Shown here: positions 6,202 to 9,687 of the stretch, in pieces
Layout: the number at the start of each line of letters is the position of its first letter
Numbering within the stretch: the stretch's first letter is position 1
NCBI GenBank assembly: GCA_041690535.1
Contig: JAWLHA010000106.1
Coordinates: 1-9,687, forward strand
Direction: 5' to 3'
Source of the DNA: JAWLHA01 sp041690535
GTDB lineage: Bacteria; Pseudomonadota; Gammaproteobacteria; Thiohalomonadales; Thiohalomonadaceae
Length of the DNA stretch: 9,687 nt
Translations under genes and position numbers: made by a program
The notes under the pieces: model-generated
Seen by the model: the letters and a program-made list of their open reading frames with translations, nothing else
The model's database searches: none
Told to the model about the DNA's origin: nothing

Positions 6202-9200
6202 TCAAGACGCAGCAAACAGCGCGCTAAGGGTATCCGCATCGATGGGCAGCTCCTCTCCCCGCTGGCCCTTTCCATAAATGTTGTCCGCCAACTGACGCTT
6301 TTTCGCCTGCAGGGCGAGGATCTTCTCCTCAACCGTTCCCTCGGTGATCAGCTTGTAGACGAACACCGGTTTGTCCTGGCCGATGCGGTGCGCACGATCC
6401 GTGGCCTGGGCCTCCACAGCCGGGTTCCACCAGGGATCGTAGTGAATCACCGTATCGGCCTCGGTGAGATTGAGGCCCACGCCGCCCGCCTTGAGGCTGA
6501 TGAGAAAGAGGTTCACCGCACCGCTACGGAAATGCTCGATCGCCTCCTCCCGTTTGCGGGTCTGGCCGGTGAGCTTGGCGTAGCGGATCCCGAGCGCATC
6601 GAGCTCCGGCTCGATGAGCCCCAGCATGGTGGTGAATTGCGAAAACAGCAGAATCCGCCGGCCTTCATCCAGCATCTCCGGCAGCAGTTCCATCAACATT
6701 GCCAACTTCGCCGAACCGGCACCCTGAGTCCCACGCGTGCCTTGGGGCAATAGCCGCGGATCGCAGCAAACCTGGCGCAGTTTGAGCAGCGCATCGAGTA
6801 CGGTGATGTGGCTGCGCGCCAGCCCCTTCTTGGCAATCGCCTCCCGCACTCGCTTCTCCATGGTCAGACGGATGCTCTCGTAGAGCGCCGCCTGTTTCCC
6901 CTCAATGGCCACCGTACGCAGTAGCTCCGTCTTCGGCGGCAGCTCCTTGGCCACTAACGCCTTAGTGCGCCGCAACAGAAACGGAGCGGTACGACGGATC
7001 AGCCGCTGCAGCTTGTCGCCGTCGCCTTGTTTCTCGATGGGCGTGCGGTAGTTGCGGGTGAACGTCTGCTGGTCGCCGAGGAATCCCGGCAGCAGGAAAT
7101 CGAACTGCGCCCAGAGTTCGCCCAGGTGGTTCTCCATCGGCGTGCCGGTGAGACAGAGGCGGCGCTCCGCGTTCAGCTCCCGCACCAGCTGCGCCGCCTG
7201 CGAGGCGGGGTTCTTGATCTGCTGGGCCTCGTCGAGGATCAGGTAGTACCACGGCTGTTCAAGCAGTACGGCACCGTCACGCGGCAGCAAGGGATAGGTG
7301 GTGAGGACCAGATCGTATTGGTCGAGGGCCTCAAAGTGCTCACCGCGGTCAGGCCCGTGCAGCACCAGCACCCGGAGCCCGGGAGTAAACTGTGCCGCCT
7401 CGCGGCGCCAGTTGCCCATCAAACTGGTCGGGGCGATGATGAGGCTGGGGCATTTCATTCGCCCGGCGCGCTTCTCCACCGCCAAATGCGCGAGGGTCTG
7501 GACCGTCTTGCCCAGGCCCATGTCGTCCGCCAGCACGCCACCCAGTTCATACCGGCGCAGGAACTGCAACCAGTTCAATCCCTGTTGCTGATACGGGCGC
7601 AGCACCCCCTTGAAAGTGCTCGGTAGCTTGACCTCCTTGATGCCGTCGAAATCGCGCAACCGCCGGGCCAACCGTTGCAGCGTCTCCCCGCCCTGTACCC
7701 GGGTCTCCCCCAGTTCCAGCAGTCGCGGTGCATCGAGACGCGAGAGTCGGAGCGTCTCACCGTCGCCGCCGTCGCGCTCGAACAGATCGACGATGATCTG
7801 CAACACCGGCTCGATCCGCGCGGCCGGCACGGCAATGTAGTGGCCGTCGCCAGCATCCAGATAGAGCGTCTCGGGCAATTCGCCGGGCCGATAATCGGCC
7901 AATAGGTCACCAACCAACGGCAGCAGCGGAATTTTTGTTCCCTCGAGATCGAGGTCGAAGCGCAAGTCGAACCAGTCGTTTCCCGAGCTCTCCACCGCGG
8001 CGTCAACGGCCCCGGCGCGGCTCAGGGTGAGCGGTATTTCGGCCGCCTGCTCCACCCGCCAACCTTCCGCCTCCAGACGCGGAACGGTATGGTCGAGAAA
8101 GGTGAACCAGGCGGCCAACCCGGCCTGCCGCGTCTCCGTCGGGAGCGGCAGAGTGAACTGCCCCTGCCCTTCGGGCAACGGCTCGATCCCCTCGGTCAGC
8201 AGCCGCTCCCGCGCCTGCGCTTCCACAGCCGGATCACGCTCGATCCGCACCAGCGTTTCACCTCGCTCAACCGTCTGCCAAGGGGCCTCACTGCCCGCGG
8301 CGACCGCCACTCCCCCATAGTCAAAGGCAAGAGCCAAGGCACCAGCCGCTGAGGAGGCTGGCGTGAAATGAAGCGCGAGCACCGGGGTGGGCGCTTCCCG
8401 AATCACCTCCAGCGGCACCTCGGTCGGGGTTGGCAGCTCCGGGTGGCGTAGCGCCAACAGGCGGCTGATCCGGTCCGCCTCCTTCGCACTCACCGGCGGC
8501 GCCTGCTCCAGCAGTTCCAGCTTCTCTGGCGCAAGACCGCCGGGCAGCATCAGGCGACCGACCTCCAGATGACTCGGATCAACATAACAACGAGGGGCAG
8601 TGGCGATGACCTGGAGGCCTTCCCCCCCGATCGCCAACCGGTACTGGCGCTTATGTTGTTCCCACGCCAGCGGCAGCAGCCTTTCGGGACCGTGGCGGAG
8701 CGGTCCCTGACGAGCCTCACGCCCCAAGAACAGGCGGCCACTTTGCACCATCAGATCCAGCGCGGTATGCCCGGCGGCACCGGTTAACGGAACCCCGCCA
8801 CCCCAATGGTAAGGAGAGGACGCTTGCAGCAGCATGACGATCTCCTTATCGACCGGCTGCATGTAGAGGGGCATACGGTAGTGGCTGCTCAGTGTTGAAA
8901 ACGTTAGTGACCGTCCTTTGCTCCACGTCCCATCGCGCTTGCTCTTGGCAACAATGAAATGGATCTCCGGAATTGGCCGCCCGCCTCCAGCCTTCACCTC
9001 GGGCTCCAAGAGATACAGCAGCACTTCCTGGGATACCGTCCCCTCATCGGCCACCGCCTCGAGCCGCGCTATCCACTGCTCGAAAAGGCCGCTGACGACC
9101 TCACCATTACGCGCCTCCGATCTCTTCCAGGCAAGGCAGCCGGCTACCACATGCTTGCAGTTGAACCCTACCGGACAGTCGCACAACCCCCTGATCCGTA

Positions 9201-9417
9201 CGCCTCCGTTTTCTGAGAGATGAATTTTCTGGTCGTACGGGCGCTGTCGGCTCCCTCGGTTGGTCGTGTGCAGGACCACCGCACCCTCTTCGGCGCGCTG
9301 GCTTTCTCTAAGCATCGCGCGTCCACTTTCAAAGTAATCAAGGCCACGCTGATAGTTAGCGGAGCCGCACTGCTTTTTCAGCAGAGCCGCCGTCAGTACA
9401 CGTGCATCAATCGACAA
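6202..9417 (-). CDS. SWIM zinc-finger SNF2-family helicase/ATPase
   Basis: This is a DNA-dependent ATPase of the bacterial Snf2 type, expected to translocate on DNA and remodel protein-DNA complexes; its cellular role is not known from sequence. From a TTG at 9417 it has 1071 residues. A SWIM zinc finger is near the N-terminus (CDCPVGFNCKH: Cys79, Cys81, Cys87, His89). A long middle region (about 100-600) has no motif I recognise. The complete Snf2 motor follows: RPYQQQGLNW (607-616), Walker A MGLGKT (633-638), DEAQ (729-732), LTGTPMEN (756-763), SLKAGGVGLNL (974-984), and QATDRAHRIGQ (1004-1014). All key residues are intact. The frame is open to a GTG at 9591 (1129 residues), but the first 58 residues look non-coding and a promoter lies inside them. 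The ribosome site before TTG is weak (GGGGG). The start is the least certain point. Confidence 0.93.
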   Translation of the reverse strand: MSIDARVLTAALLKKQCGSANYQRGLDYFESGRAMLRESQRAEEGAVVLHTTNRGSRQRPYDQKIHLSENGGVRIRGLCDCPVGFNCKHVVAGCLAWKRSEARNGEVVSGLFEQWIARLEAVADEGTVSQEVLLYLLEPEVKAGGGRPIPEIHFIVAKSKRDGTWSKGRSLTFSTLSSHYRMPLYMQPVDKEIVMLLQASSPYHWGGGVPLTGAAGHTALDLMVQSGRLFLGREARQGPLRHGPERLLPLAWEQHKRQYRLAIGGEGLQVIATAPRCYVDPSHLEVGRLMLPGGLAPEKLELLEQAPPVSAKEADRISRLLALRHPELPTPTEVPLEVIREAPTPVLALHFTPASSAAGALALAFDYGGVAVAAGSEAPWQTVERGETLVRIERDPAVEAQARERLLTEGIEPLPEGQGQFTLPLPTETRQAGLAAWFTFLDHTVPRLEAEGWRVEQAAEIPLTLSRAGAVDAAVESSGNDWFDLRFDLDLEGTKIPLLPLVGDLLADYRPGELPETLYLDAGDGHYIAVPAARIEPVLQIIVDLFERDGGDGETLRLSRLDAPRLLELGETRVQGGETLQRLARRLRDFDGIKEVKLPSTFKGVLRPYQQQGLNWLQFLRRYELGGVLADDMGLGKTVQTLAHLAVEKRAGRMKCPSLIIAPTSLMGNWRREAAQFTPGLRVLVLHGPDRGEHFEALDQYDLVLTTYPLLPRDGAVLLEQPWYYLILDEAQQIKNPASQAAQLVRELNAERRLCLTGTPMENHLGELWAQFDFLLPGFLGDQQTFTRNYRTPIEKQGDGDKLQRLIRRTAPFLLRRTKALVAKELPPKTELLRTVAIEGKQAALYESIRLTMEKRVREAIAKKGLARSHITVLDALLKLRQVCCDPRLLPQGTRGTQGAGSAKLAMLMELLPEMLDEGRRILLFSQFTTMLGLIEPELDALGIRYAKLTGQTRKREEAIEHFRSGAVNLFLISLKAGGVGLNLTEADTVIHYDPWWNPAVEAQATDRAHRIGQDKPVFVYKLITEGTVEEKILALQAKKRQLADNIYGKGQRGEELPIDADTLSALFAAS

Positions 9418-9454
9418 GGTTGCCCCCGAAGGTGGGTCGGGCCAAAAGCGGGAT

Positions 9455-9483
9455 ATTCTACGGGGTGAGTCGGAACACGGAAA
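9455..9483 (-). promoter_or_regulatory. Probable sigma-70 promoter of the helicase
   Basis: On the minus strand TTTCCG (9483-9478) is followed after 17 bases by TAGAAT (9460-9455), which has five of six consensus bases. Transcription would begin near 9448, about 30 bases before the TTG at 9417. This supports that start over the GTG at 9591, which lies upstream of the promoter. The -35 box is poor. Confidence 0.4.
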
Positions 9484-9597
9484 GTTGTTGAGCAACGCGC
9501 TTGGCCGCACAGGCCGCCATCGGCCATGAGAACCCTTCCGCCCCCCTTTCTCTCTTTTTTTGTAACTATTCAGCCCTGACCGTCCGAGCACGACACC

Positions 9598-9664
9598 CTG
9601 TAGGAGCCCAGCCCTCTGGGCGATTGCTTCAGTGCCCCGGCAATCGCCCAGAGGGCTGGGCTCC
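9598..9664. repeat. REP doublet (two inverted palindromic units)
   Basis: Two 25-base arms, 9603-9627 and 9640-9664, are exact reverse complements around a 12-base spacer (9628-9639). Each arm is itself a hairpin, GCCCAG-loop-CTGGGC. The left unit begins CTGTAGGAGCCC, the GTAGGAG head typical of gammaproteobacterial REP sequences, so this looks like a BIME-type pair. Such pairs are spread by RAYT transposases and can stop transcripts or bind gyrase. It sits upstream of the helicase promoter and might end transcription entering from the right. No T-tract is present. Confidence 0.8.
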
Positions 9665-9687
9665 GTCGGGGGAGACGCGACAGGTCG

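Noticed and set aside
6091..6753. Plus-strand open frame of 220 codons
   Set aside because: It is antisense to the conserved C-terminal Snf2 motor and arises from GC-rich codon bias.
7027..7626. Plus-strand open frame of 199 codons
   Set aside because: It is antisense to the helicase core motifs; there is no family resemblance and no start signals.
9406..9540. Short minus-strand frame starting MADGGLCGQA
   Set aside because: It has a G-rich stretch before the ATG but overlaps the helicase promoter and start, and resembles no family I know.

Overview
The window reads as a chromosomal accessory stretch from a GC-rich proteobacterium, most likely a gammaproteobacterium (possibly beta). The inference rests on codon use, strong Shine-Dalgarno sites, a Gram-negative lipoprotein with a canonical lipobox, REP-type palindromes starting GTAGGAG, a decayed REP-associated (Y1/RAYT) transposase, and a bacterial SWIM-SNF2 helicase. 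I cannot name the species.

Layout. Positions 1-301 are mobile-element debris: on the minus strand, the apparent 5' end of a group II intron running off the left edge, a small stem-loop, a central slice of a RAYT transposase, and a GTAGGATGG inverted repeat. A minus-strand gene for an exported protein of unknown function follows (332-1138; visibly less GC-rich than its right-hand neighbours). After a 331-base divergent spacer comes a two-gene plus-strand operon (1470-3666): a secreted, cysteine-containing coiled-coil protein, and a TPR-plus-PDZ lipoprotein starting 16 bases later. Next is the wreck of a sensory diguanylate cyclase (3671-4033), in which part of the periplasmic sensor is joined in frame to the last third of a GGDEF domain with the catalytic motif gone. 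Then comes a stand-alone periplasmic protein with two Cache-like repeats (4260-5201).

On the minus strand lie a large SWIM-zinc-finger SNF2 helicase (9417-6202) and, downstream in the same direction, an alpha/beta hydrolase (6072-5191). The hydrolase stop overlaps the Cache gene stop tail to tail by 11 bases. Between helicase and hydrolase sits a second, shorter scrap of RAYT/REP-type DNA that ends next to the hydrolase ribosome binding site. The right edge carries a near-perfect REP doublet (two 25-base inverted arms) just upstream of the helicase promoter.

How it fits together. Four intact genes in the left half encode envelope proteins (three with signal peptides, one lipoprotein), and the dead sensor also belonged to the envelope, so this part may be a small envelope sensing or assembly locus that lost its cyclic-di-GMP output gene. 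The helicase and hydrolase are cytoplasmic and unrelated to it by any evidence in the sequence. I saw no CRISPR array, tRNA, rRNA or complete insertion sequence.
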